Below, piece by piece: positions 1 through 5,052 of a DNA stretch of 6,482 nucleotides (position 1 is its first letter; every line of letters starts with the position of its first letter). The DNA is from Patescibacteria group bacterium (lineage in GTDB: Bacteria; Patescibacteriota; Minisyncoccia; Portnoybacterales; UBA2143): the NCBI GenBank assembly GCA_018829245.1, contig JAHJUH010000033.1:1-6482 (forward strand), in the 5' to 3' direction. The notes below the pieces were generated by a model. That model searched no databases and was not told the origin of the DNA. It saw only the letters and a program-made list of their open reading frames with translations. The translations under genes were made by a program, and so were the position numbers.

Positions 1-659
1 ATATGGATTTGTATTTAAGAATTGCTCCAGAATTGTATTTAAAAAGATTATTAGTTGGTGGTTTTGAAAGGATTTTTGAAATAGGGAGATGCTTTAGAAA
101 TGAAGGCATGGACAGGGAACATAATCCTGATTTTACTATGTTAGAATGTTATGCAGCTTATTGGGACTGGGAAGACCTAATGGGATTTATAGAAGATTTA
201 ATGCATCATATTGATCCTAAGATTTTCCCTAAGAAATGGGATCAAGTTGAGTATAAGGATGTCGTTAAAAACAATAATGAAAAAGAAAGTTTTGTTAAGC
301 TTGAAAAACCAACTTTTGTTTTACATTTGCCAGATATTCCTCTTTGTAAAAAAGGAGAAGCGCTTCAAGGAATTGTTCAAGGAATAGAATTAATTAAGGC
401 CTTTACTGAACAAAACGATCCTTTAGAGCAAAGAAAAGCTTTTGAAGAACAGGAGAAATTACATAAAAAAGGAGATGAAAAAGCCCAAAGATTAGATGAA
501 GATTTTTTAGAAGCATTAGAATATGGAATGCCTCCATCAGCTGGTTTTGGCATCGGCCTAGACCGATTAGCAATTATTTTAACAGAAGCGAACAGTTTAA
601 GAGAATCAATTTTATTTCCATTAATGAAACCAAAAGGAATAAAAGATGTTGGACATTAA
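1..659 (+). CDS. lysS: Lysyl-tRNA synthetase, class II, C-terminal part (5' end outside window)
   Basis: This is the end of the catalytic domain of a class II lysine--tRNA ligase, which charges tRNA(Lys) in the cytoplasm. The reading frame is open back to the window edge (first full codon at base 3), so the anticodon-binding OB fold and motif 1 lie upstream. Counting from the ATG at base 3, class II motif 2 is at about residues 28-50 (FRNEG, then HNPDFTMLE) and motif 3 at about 181-190 (GFGIGLDRLA), followed by the LysRS-type ending ILFPLMKPK. The lysine-pocket region reads GIELIKAFTEQNDP, keeping the conserved Glu. Between motif 2 and PTFVLHLP there are only about 50 residues, where I recall roughly 100 in E. 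coli LysRS. The GIEL and PTFV..P wording also recalls EpmA, but the GxGxGxDR motif and the MDLYLRIAPELYLKRLL opening favour LysRS. A repeat begins 4 bp after the stop. serS follows in the same direction. Confidence 0.93.
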   Translation, partial: MDLYLRIAPELYLKRLLVGGFERIFEIGRCFRNEGMDREHNPDFTMLECYAAYWDWEDLMGFIEDLMHHIDPKIFPKKWDQVEYKDVVKNNNEKESFVKLEKPTFVLHLPDIPLCKKGEALQGIVQGIELIKAFTEQNDPLEQRKAFEEQEKLHKKGDEKAQRLDEDFLEALEYGMPPSAGFGIGLDRLAIILTEANSLRESILFPLMKPKGIKDVGH

Positions 660-663
660 ACAC

Positions 664-732
664 AAGGTCTGACATAATTAAGTAGTGACCTTACGCCATA
701 GGCGGAAGGTTACGCTTAATAGGTCAGACCTT
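664..732 (-). repeat. REP-like hairpin element, copy 1 (69 bp, inverted orientation)
   Basis: The ends AAGGTCTGAC (664-673) and GTCAGACCTT (723-732) are perfect inverted repeats. Inside, TTAAG (678-682) pairs with CTTAA (715-719), GTGACCTT (685-692) with AAGGTTAC (706-713, one G.T wobble), and CGCC (694-697) with GGCG (701-704) around an ATA loop. Between the first two stems TA (683-684) faces a single G (714), which is the same asymmetric bulge as in the other two copies. On the plus strand GTAG (682-685) sits at the foot of the core hairpin. Read on the minus strand, this copy aligns with those at 747-808 and 3036-3097, with 7 extra bases at the hairpin tip. It fills most of the lysS-serS gap with the next copy. 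Confidence 0.85.
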
Positions 733-746
733 AAACAGACTAGCAT

Positions 747-808
747 AAGGTCCGACCTGTCAAGCGAAACCTTTTGCAAAAGGTTTCTACTTGCCTATGT
801 CGGACCTT
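747..808 (+). repeat. REP-like hairpin element, copy 2 (62 bp)
   Basis: The terminal arms AAGGTCCGAC (747-756) and GTCGGACCTT (799-808) are perfect inverted repeats. The core is CAAG (761-764), a bulged C, then a perfect 22-bp palindrome at 766-787 (GAAACCTT ... AAGGTTTC), then unpaired TA (788-789) and CTTG (790-793). The minus strand reads GTAG (790-787) at the hairpin foot. It has the same length and layout as the copy at 3036-3097. Arm position 7 is C-G here and T-A there, a compensatory change. It lies 14 bp after copy 1 in opposite orientation and ends 12 bp before the serS ATG, so it should be in the serS leader if lysS and serS are cotranscribed. Confidence 0.9.
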
Positions 809-820
809 AATAAAAAAAAT

Positions 821-2071
821 ATGTTAGATATTAAATTTATTAGAGAAAATCCTGACAAGATTAAAGATGCTTGTCAGAAAAAACAAGTTGATTGCGATAT
901 TGATCGTCTTTTAGAAGTGGATAAAAAAAGAAGAGAGTTAATGCAAGAAACAGAGAATTTAAAAGCAGAACAGAATAAGATTAGCAGTCAAAAAGACGGT
1001 GATAGAAAAAAGGCAAAAGAATTAAAAGAAAAGATTAAAACATTAGAGCCAGAATTAAAGAAAGCAGATAAGGAATATAATAAATTAATGAGATTAATTC
1101 CTAACCCGCCTTTAAATGACGTAATAAAAGGAAAGGATGAAAAAGAGAATAAGGTTTTACGGCAAGAAGGTGAGAAAACAAAGTTTTCCTCCAAAGGCGG
1201 ACAGGGATTTAAACCTAAAGACTATTTAGAAATTGCTGAAAAATTAGATATTATTGATGTTAAAAGAGCAGCTAAAGTTAGTGGAGCTCGCTTTGGTTAT
1301 TTTAAAGGAGGAGCTGCTTTATTAGAGCTCGCTTTAATTCAATTAGCTTTTCAAAATTTAACAAAAAAAGGATTTATTCCAATAATTCCACCAGTAATGC
1401 TTAATGATAGATCAATGAGAGGAATGGGTTATTTAGACAGAGGAGTTGATGAAGTATATCATTTAGAAAAAGACAATCTTTATTTAGCAGGTACTTCTGA
1501 ACAATCAATCGGAGCAATGCATATTGATGAAGTTTTTCAAGAAGAAGATTTACCTAAAAGGTATGTTGGCTTTTCATCATGTTTTAGAAGAGAAGCTGGT
1601 GCTTATGGAAAAGATACCAGAGGAATTTTAAGAGTCCATCAATTTGATAAAGTAGAAATGTTTAGTTTTTGTAAACCAGAAGAATCACAAAAAGAACATC
1701 AGCTATTTTTAGAATTAGAAGAAAAACTAATGAAAGAATTAAAGATTCCTTATCAAGTAATTGATATTTGTTCTGGTGATTTAGGAGATTCAGCAGCTAA
1801 AAAATGGGATATTGAAGCTTGGCTGCCAGGTCAGGATAAATATCGTGAGACACATTCAACAAGCAATTGCACTGATTGGCAAGCTCGTCGTCTTAATATT
1901 AGGTATAAGAATAAAGATGGAATTAAATTTGTTCATATGTTGAATGGAACTATATTTGCTATTGGCCGAATAATTATCGCTATTATTGAAAATTATCAGC
2001 AAAAAGATGGTACAATTATAGTGCCAGAGGTTTTAAGGCAGTATATGGGCGGGATGAAGGTAATTAAATAA
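821..2071 (+). CDS. serS: Seryl-tRNA synthetase, class II
   Basis: Cytoplasmic serine--tRNA ligase that charges tRNA(Ser), 416 aa and full length for a bacterial SerRS. The start at 821 gives MLDIKFIREN, the usual SerRS N-terminus; in-frame TTG 791 and ATG 797 lie inside the preceding repeat and would only add a repeat-derived prefix. Residues about 27-100 are the Lys/Glu-rich antiparallel coiled coil that contacts the tRNA(Ser) long arm. The catalytic domain shows the TSE serine-binding loop (225-227), motif 2 (FRREAGAYGKDTRG from 255, then RVHQFDKVEMF), SNCTDWQARR (348-357) and motif 3 (LNGT at 374, AIGR, then ENYQ at 390-393). Motif 3 reads NGTIFAIGR, a slightly unusual but plausible variant. 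No Shine-Dalgarno sequence is visible: the bases before ATG are repeat end plus an A-rich tract. Confidence 0.97.
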   Translation: MLDIKFIRENPDKIKDACQKKQVDCDIDRLLEVDKKRRELMQETENLKAEQNKISSQKDGDRKKAKELKEKIKTLEPELKKADKEYNKLMRLIPNPPLNDVIKGKDEKENKVLRQEGEKTKFSSKGGQGFKPKDYLEIAEKLDIIDVKRAAKVSGARFGYFKGGAALLELALIQLAFQNLTKKGFIPIIPPVMLNDRSMRGMGYLDRGVDEVYHLEKDNLYLAGTSEQSIGAMHIDEVFQEEDLPKRYVGFSSCFRREAGAYGKDTRGILRVHQFDKVEMFSFCKPEESQKEHQLFLELEEKLMKELKIPYQVIDICSGDLGDSAAKKWDIEAWLPGQDKYRETHSTSNCTDWQARRLNIRYKNKDGIKFVHMLNGTIFAIGRIIIAIIENYQQKDGTIIVPEVLRQYMGGMKVIK

Positions 2072-2082
2072 AGGCCGTTGAA

Positions 2083-2158
2083 TAATAATATTCTAAAATT
2101 TCTAAGCGCTTTACCCTAAAGGGCTCCGACGCGTCTCAGAAATTTCAGAATATTATTA
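2083..2158. repeat. Hairpin between serS and ftsQ: 21-bp AT-rich arms around a GC-richer centre
   Basis: Bases 2083-2103 pair with 2138-2158 at 20 of 21 positions; the single mismatch is A2095 against C2146. The arms contain TAATAATATTCT and AGAATATTATTA and are almost pure A+T. The 34-base centre (2104-2137) is much richer in G+C and holds AGCGCT (2105-2110), CTTTA-CCC-TAAAG (2109-2121) and the palindrome GACGCGTC (2128-2135). It contains no AAGGTCNGACCTT motif, so it looks like a different element from the others in the window. No T-run follows on the plus strand, so it is a poor intrinsic-terminator candidate for serS. It starts 11 bp after serS and ends 21 bp before ftsQ. Confidence 0.8.
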
Positions 2159-2179
2159 ATAAGTACGATCTTGTGTCAA

Positions 2180-3037
2180 ATGAAAAAATCTCGTTGGCAG
2201 AAAAGAAAAGAAAAAAACACCCTTAAGAAAATATTTTTTAGAGGGATGTTTTTTTGTTTGTTAATCGGCATAACATATTTTCTTATCTGGTCTCCTTTTT
2301 TGTGGATAGAGAATATTGAAATAAGATCAAGTAAAGTTCCTTTGTATTATACATCATTAGAAATAAGGGAGATTGTTGAAAATAATTTAGAAGAAAAACT
2401 TTGGCGGATAATTTCTCAAAAAAGCATTGCTTTAATTTCAAGCAGTAAGATTAAAAATGATATTTTAGATCAATTTCCAGAAATTAATGAAGTGATTATC
2501 CAAAGAAAACTGCCAAATATTTTAATAGTTAAAATATGGGAAAGAGAAAGCATTGGTGTTTGGTGTCAGTACCACTCAACAAGCACAGAAGAATTTATAG
2601 AAAGAAAAATTGATCAATGTTTTTACATTGACCAACAAGGCATTATTTACCGCCAAGCTCCTTTAATGAAAGGGAACTTGGTTTTAAATATTTACAGCGC
2701 TAAAAACCAAACAGCTGATATTAGAACCCAAGTAACTTCTCCAGAAATAATTGAATTTATTTTAGCCATTGAGCAAGGAATAGAAAAAATAAAAATGGCT
2801 GATAAAAAGCCATTAACAATTATTGATTTTGAAATTATTTCTTTAGAGGATTTAAGAGTAACAACTCTTAATGATTATCAAATATATTTTAATCCAGCTT
2901 ATTCAACTGAATTGCAATTACAAGCTTTAGAAATGATTTTAGAAAAAGAAATTAAACAAGATTATGTTTCTTTGGAATATATTGATTTAAGAATACAAGA
3001 TAGGGTTTATTATAAGGTCCGACCTGAAAAGAATTAA
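2180..3037 (+). CDS. ftsQ: FtsQ/DivIB-type cell-division protein with POTRA domain
   Basis: Predicted bitopic membrane protein, 285 aa. It has a basic cytoplasmic N-terminus (residues 1-17), one membrane segment (about 18-42), a POTRA-like region (about 43-121, with FPEINEVIIQRKLPNILIVKI) and a beta domain containing FYIDQQGIIYR (148-158) and YIDLRIQDRVYY (267-278). This order fits FtsQ/DivIB, the divisome subunit that links FtsL/FtsB to septal wall synthesis; sequence conservation in the family is low, so assignment rests on architecture and these short motifs. ATG 2180 is chosen over TTG 2171, which adds only three residues. No clear ribosome-binding site is seen. The gene follows serS rather than lying in a murC-ddl-ftsA cluster, and no ftsA follows. 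The last seven residues, KVRPEKN, are encoded from a repeat arm (3014-3025) onward, and the stop TAA overlaps the next repeat. The original gene probably ended near VYYK. Confidence 0.85.
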   Translation: MKKSRWQKRKEKNTLKKIFFRGMFFCLLIGITYFLIWSPFLWIENIEIRSSKVPLYYTSLEIREIVENNLEEKLWRIISQKSIALISSSKIKNDILDQFPEINEVIIQRKLPNILIVKIWERESIGVWCQYHSTSTEEFIERKIDQCFYIDQQGIIYRQAPLMKGNLVLNIYSAKNQTADIRTQVTSPEIIEFILAIEQGIEKIKMADKKPLTIIDFEIISLEDLRVTTLNDYQIYFNPAYSTELQLQALEMILEKEIKQDYVSLEYIDLRIQDRVYYKVRPEKN

Positions 3038-3124
3038 GGTCTGACCAATCAAGCGAAACCTTCTGAATAAGGTTTCTACTTGCTAAGGTCAGACCTTGGA
3101 TTTATATTTTTAAGGTCGGACCTT
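3014..3124. repeat. Outer inverted repeat (111 bp) enclosing REP-like copy 3
   Basis: AAGGTCCGACCT (3014-3025) and AGGTCGGACCTT (3113-3124) are exact inverted repeats that bracket the 62-bp element at 3036-3097, leaving 10 bp on the left and about 14 bp on the right. The right arm is the full palindrome AAGGTCGGACCTT (3112-3124). It is also part of a 19-bp exact direct repeat, TTTTTAAGGTCGGACCTTA, at 3107-3125 and 5027-5045. The left arm lies inside the ftsQ frame and the right arm inside the convergent glycosyltransferase frame. Whether the outer pair is one older element interrupted by copy 3, or two independent arms, cannot be settled from one window. Confidence 0.65.
3036..3097 (+). repeat. 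REP-like hairpin element, copy 3 (62 bp)
   Basis: The arms AAGGTCTGAC (3036-3045) and GTCAGACCTT (3088-3097) are perfect inverted repeats. The core matches copy 2 base for base outside the tip: CAAG (3050-3053), bulged C, GAAACCTT (3055-3062), a 6-base loop CTGAAT, AAGGTTTC (3069-3076), unpaired TA, CTTG (3079-3082). GTAG is on the minus strand (3079-3076). The first two bases complete the ftsQ stop codon. T-rich sequence lies on the outgoing side in both directions (ATTTATATTTTT at 3100-3111, and AATTCTTTTC read leftward from 3035), so it could act as a bidirectional terminator between the convergent genes. That role is inference; its identity as a repeat is directly visible. Confidence 0.9.
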
Positions 3125-4864
3125 AATTTGATAAATAAAGATTGAATTATTAATAATTTCAACCGGCTCATATTGGTTTAACCAGTTATAATAGTCGGTT
3201 TTTTCATTGTATCCGTGAACAGTTTTACCCCGGCCTCCTTGAAGAAGAGTAGTTGAAACAGCTAGCCATCCATTTGAAGGCAATTCATTTGGATTTCTAT
3301 CGCCCCACCAAGGTTGATATTTATCCCCAAATCTGTAATTAAGATCATCTCCGCCAAAATAGTCAATATAGATCATTTCAATATTATTTTCTTCAATAAA
3401 TTGAGCTAATTGTTTTAAATCTTGTCCCCAGTCCAGATTAGAATCAGTTACATACTTATATCCTTGGCTTGATCCTCCAATTAATTCATTAAAATATGAT
3501 ATAAAATTAGGATAGGCATTAATTGTTCCAAGGCCATACCAGAGTAATAATATAATAACTAGTATTTTAATAAATTTTTTATCTTTTTCTAATACTTTAG
3601 CAATTTGTCCGCTAATTAAAACATAGAGGATTGGGAAAGTTGGAAGAATATGCCTGATGCCAATATTAAGATTGCTTCTAACGCTAACAAACCAAAAGAG
3701 TATAAAAAAGGAAATTAAAGAAAATTTAGTTAATTTAACCAAAGCTTTATTTTGAGAATCAGTTTTAATATTTAATCTTGAAATAGCTAATAAGATTAAA
3801 ATAAGGAAAGCCAATGGAACTTTAATTAGAAAAACAGTTGGGAAATAGTAAGACCATGCTTGATTTGATATTTCGCCTAAGAAATATGTGGTATTGCCTC
3901 CGGCTGATCTTTGAATAACCATAAGCAACCCAGTGAAAAACTGGCCATAAGGCCTAAGAATTGGCTTGTCAGACATCCAGATAACTGGATCAGCCAGCCA
4001 TCTGCCACCATATGTTTTAAGATTAGCTTGAGCATCTGCTAATTGTTTTTCCACAGGATAATTCCAAGTATGGAATTGATAAACAGGCCAGATCAAAGCC
4101 ATGCCAATTAAGCCAATAAGAAGCAAACCAATTCCTGCCTTAAGCAAGCGATAAAACCAAGGATTTTTTAATGGATTATTTATCAAAGCCCAGACAAAAA
4201 CTATGAAAATGAAATAAGGGATAAGCAAAACCAAAGAAAATTTAGTTAAAAGAGCCAAGCCAAAAACCAACCCAGCTATAACCATATTTTTCCTATTTGG
4301 TTTTTCAAGCCATTTAACCAAATAATAGATGGAAATGAAGAAAGCTGCAGCTGCTCCAACATCAGTAGTAACTAAACGTCCATGAGCTAAAAAAGTAGGC
4401 GATAAAGAATAAAGGAAAAGCGCTAATAAGCCAGCTTTGTTTCCATAAATTTCTCGAGCCCATCTAAAAACATACCAGCCTAGAACTAACATTATTAAAA
4501 GCATTGGCAAGCGGGCAAAGAAAATAATTTTATCAGCATCATTATTATTCCTAAATAAAAATTCTCTGCCAAAATCCCATTGTCCGTTCAAATCTTCTTG
4601 CCAGGATTTAACTTGATCAGGGAAATAAATTAGTGTTTTAGTTATTTTTGAGCCAATTAATATAGATAATCCAGCCAAATCCTTTAATAAAGGAGGATGT
4701 TCTGGATTAAGCCGCATATCTTTTTTAATGATATATGAATAACCAGCAGGTGTATGAGCTAATTCATCCATTGTATTAGCTCTGTCTTTGATACTAAAAA
4801 AAGCCAATCCTAACATTAAGACTAAAAGACCAACAGCTAAAAGATTAGTAGTTTTGTTATTCAT
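3110..4864 (-). CDS. Membrane glycosyltransferase, PMT/GT39-like (GT-C fold)
   Basis: Polytopic membrane protein of 584 aa with about 11 hydrophobic segments (roughly 8-24, 111-131, 143-160, 170-186, 193-227, 241-262, 341-361, 381-396, 404-420, 432-449) and a C-terminal extracytoplasmic part from about 455. The first loop holds Asp-Glu at 33-34 (TMDELAHTPAGY), the position of the catalytic acidic pair in PMT-like GT-C enzymes, followed by RLNPEHPPL (51-59). HGRLVTTD (161-168), TKFS (207-210), NIGIRHILP (400-408) and SNLDWGQDL (475-483) fit this family as known from bacteria. Such enzymes transfer sugars from polyprenyl-phosphate donors to protein, lipid or glycan on the outer face of the membrane; donor and acceptor cannot be told here. 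The start codon lies downstream of a good promoter (4887-4916), with AAGGA (4882-4878) unusually far, 13 nt, from ATG. The last residues KVRP and the stop come from repeat DNA. Confidence 0.85.
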   Translation of the reverse strand: MNNKTTNLLAVGLLVLMLGLAFFSIKDRANTMDELAHTPAGYSYIIKKDMRLNPEHPPLLKDLAGLSILIGSKITKTLIYFPDQVKSWQEDLNGQWDFGREFLFRNNNDADKIIFFARLPMLLIMLVLGWYVFRWAREIYGNKAGLLALFLYSLSPTFLAHGRLVTTDVGAAAAFFISIYYLVKWLEKPNRKNMVIAGLVFGLALLTKFSLVLLIPYFIFIVFVWALINNPLKNPWFYRLLKAGIGLLLIGLIGMALIWPVYQFHTWNYPVEKQLADAQANLKTYGGRWLADPVIWMSDKPILRPYGQFFTGLLMVIQRSAGGNTTYFLGEISNQAWSYYFPTVFLIKVPLAFLILILLAISRLNIKTDSQNKALVKLTKFSLISFFILFWFVSVRSNLNIGIRHILPTFPILYVLISGQIAKVLEKDKKFIKILVIILLLWYGLGTINAYPNFISYFNELIGGSSQGYKYVTDSNLDWGQDLKQLAQFIEENNIEMIYIDYFGGDDLNYRFGDKYQPWWGDRNPNELPSNGWLAVSTTLLQGGRGKTVHGYNEKTDYYNWLNQYEPVEIINNSIFIYQIKVRP

Positions 4865-4883
4865 GTTTTTTAACTTATCCTTA

Positions 4884-4913
4884 TTGATTATACCATATAA
4901 AAAGGTGTATAAT
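4884..4913 (+). promoter_or_regulatory. Divergent promoter of the secreted-protein gene, mirror image of the minus-strand one
   Basis: On the plus strand TTGATT (4884-4889), an 18-bp spacer and TATAAT (4908-4913) mirror the minus-strand promoter, because TTGATTATA (4884-4892) and TATAATCAA (4908-4916) are exact inverted repeats. Each -35 overlaps the other promoter's -10. Transcription would start near 4920, giving a leader of about 130 nt that contains the repeat at 4940-5044. It lacks the TGN extended -10 that the minus-strand promoter has. Confidence 0.6.
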
Positions 4914-4916
4914 CAA
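4887..4916 (-). promoter_or_regulatory. Promoter of the glycosyltransferase gene
   Basis: On the minus strand TTGATT (4916-4911), an 18-bp spacer and TATAAT (4892-4887) form a sigma70-type promoter. TGG directly before TATAAT gives an extended -10. Transcription would start near 4880, leaving a leader of only about 16 nt before ATG at 4864. It overlaps completely with the plus-strand promoter. Confidence 0.7.
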
Positions 4917-4939
4917 ACTGTGGATAAGGTTAGTAAGCA

Positions 4940-5044
4940 AAGGTCCGACCTTAAAACCCCTAACCTTTCCATCTAAATCTCTTTTAATTAGCAAATACCT
5001 ATAACTATCGTTAGGCAAGGTTAGGGTTTTTAAGGTCGGACCTT
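4940..5044. repeat. Long inverted-repeat element (105 bp, 28-bp arms) in the leader of the secreted-protein gene
   Basis: Arms 4940-4967 and 5017-5044 are inverted repeats matching at 27 of 28 positions. Each begins with the full 13-bp palindrome (AAGGTCCGACCTT, 4940-4952; AAGGTCGGACCTT, 5032-5044) and continues through an A/T tract into CCCTAACCTT-like sequence. The 49-base centre can form a small hairpin, CCTATAAC (4998-5005) with GTTAGG (5010-5015), leaving a 2-base bulge. It shares the terminal motif with the REP-like copies but lacks their core and GTAG. No target-site duplication is evident at the edges. It ends 8 bp before the downstream ATG, so a folded transcript would place the 3' arm over the usual ribosome-binding region. 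Confidence 0.88.
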
Positions 5045-5052
5045 ATATACTT

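Noticed and set aside
1..659. EpmA-like EF-P lysyltransferase instead of LysRS
   Set aside because: Some wording (GIEL, PTFV..P, FTMLE) is similar, but GFGIGLDR and the MDLYLRIAPELYLKRLL opening match LysRS; the upstream part needed to be certain is outside the window.
664..808. CRISPR array
   Set aside because: The two units are inverted relative to each other, spaced 14 bp apart and are themselves long hairpins; there are no regularly spaced direct repeats with unique spacers and no cas gene.
747..808. Intrinsic terminator between lysS and serS
   Set aside because: The hairpin is strong but is followed on the plus strand by an A-rich, not T-rich, tract, and serS starts 12 bp later.
791..820. 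Longer serS starting at TTG 791
   Set aside because: The extra residues are encoded by the repeat element and the canonical SerRS N-terminus MLDIKFIREN begins at 821.
664..820. T-box or other amino-acid-sensing leader before serS
   Set aside because: The whole gap is accounted for by two copies of a repeat also found elsewhere in the window; no T-box consensus is visible.
988..1194. 68-codon open frame on the minus strand
   Set aside because: It lies wholly antisense to the serS coiled-coil region; its Phe/Ser-rich translation is what Lys/Glu-rich codons give on the opposite strand.
2171..2179. ftsQ start at TTG 2171
   Set aside because: It adds only three residues; ATG 2180 begins the basic N-terminus directly.
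4788..4976. 62-codon open frame on the plus strand
   Set aside because: It is antisense to the start of the glycosyltransferase gene and runs across the promoter region into the repeat; no recognisable protein features.
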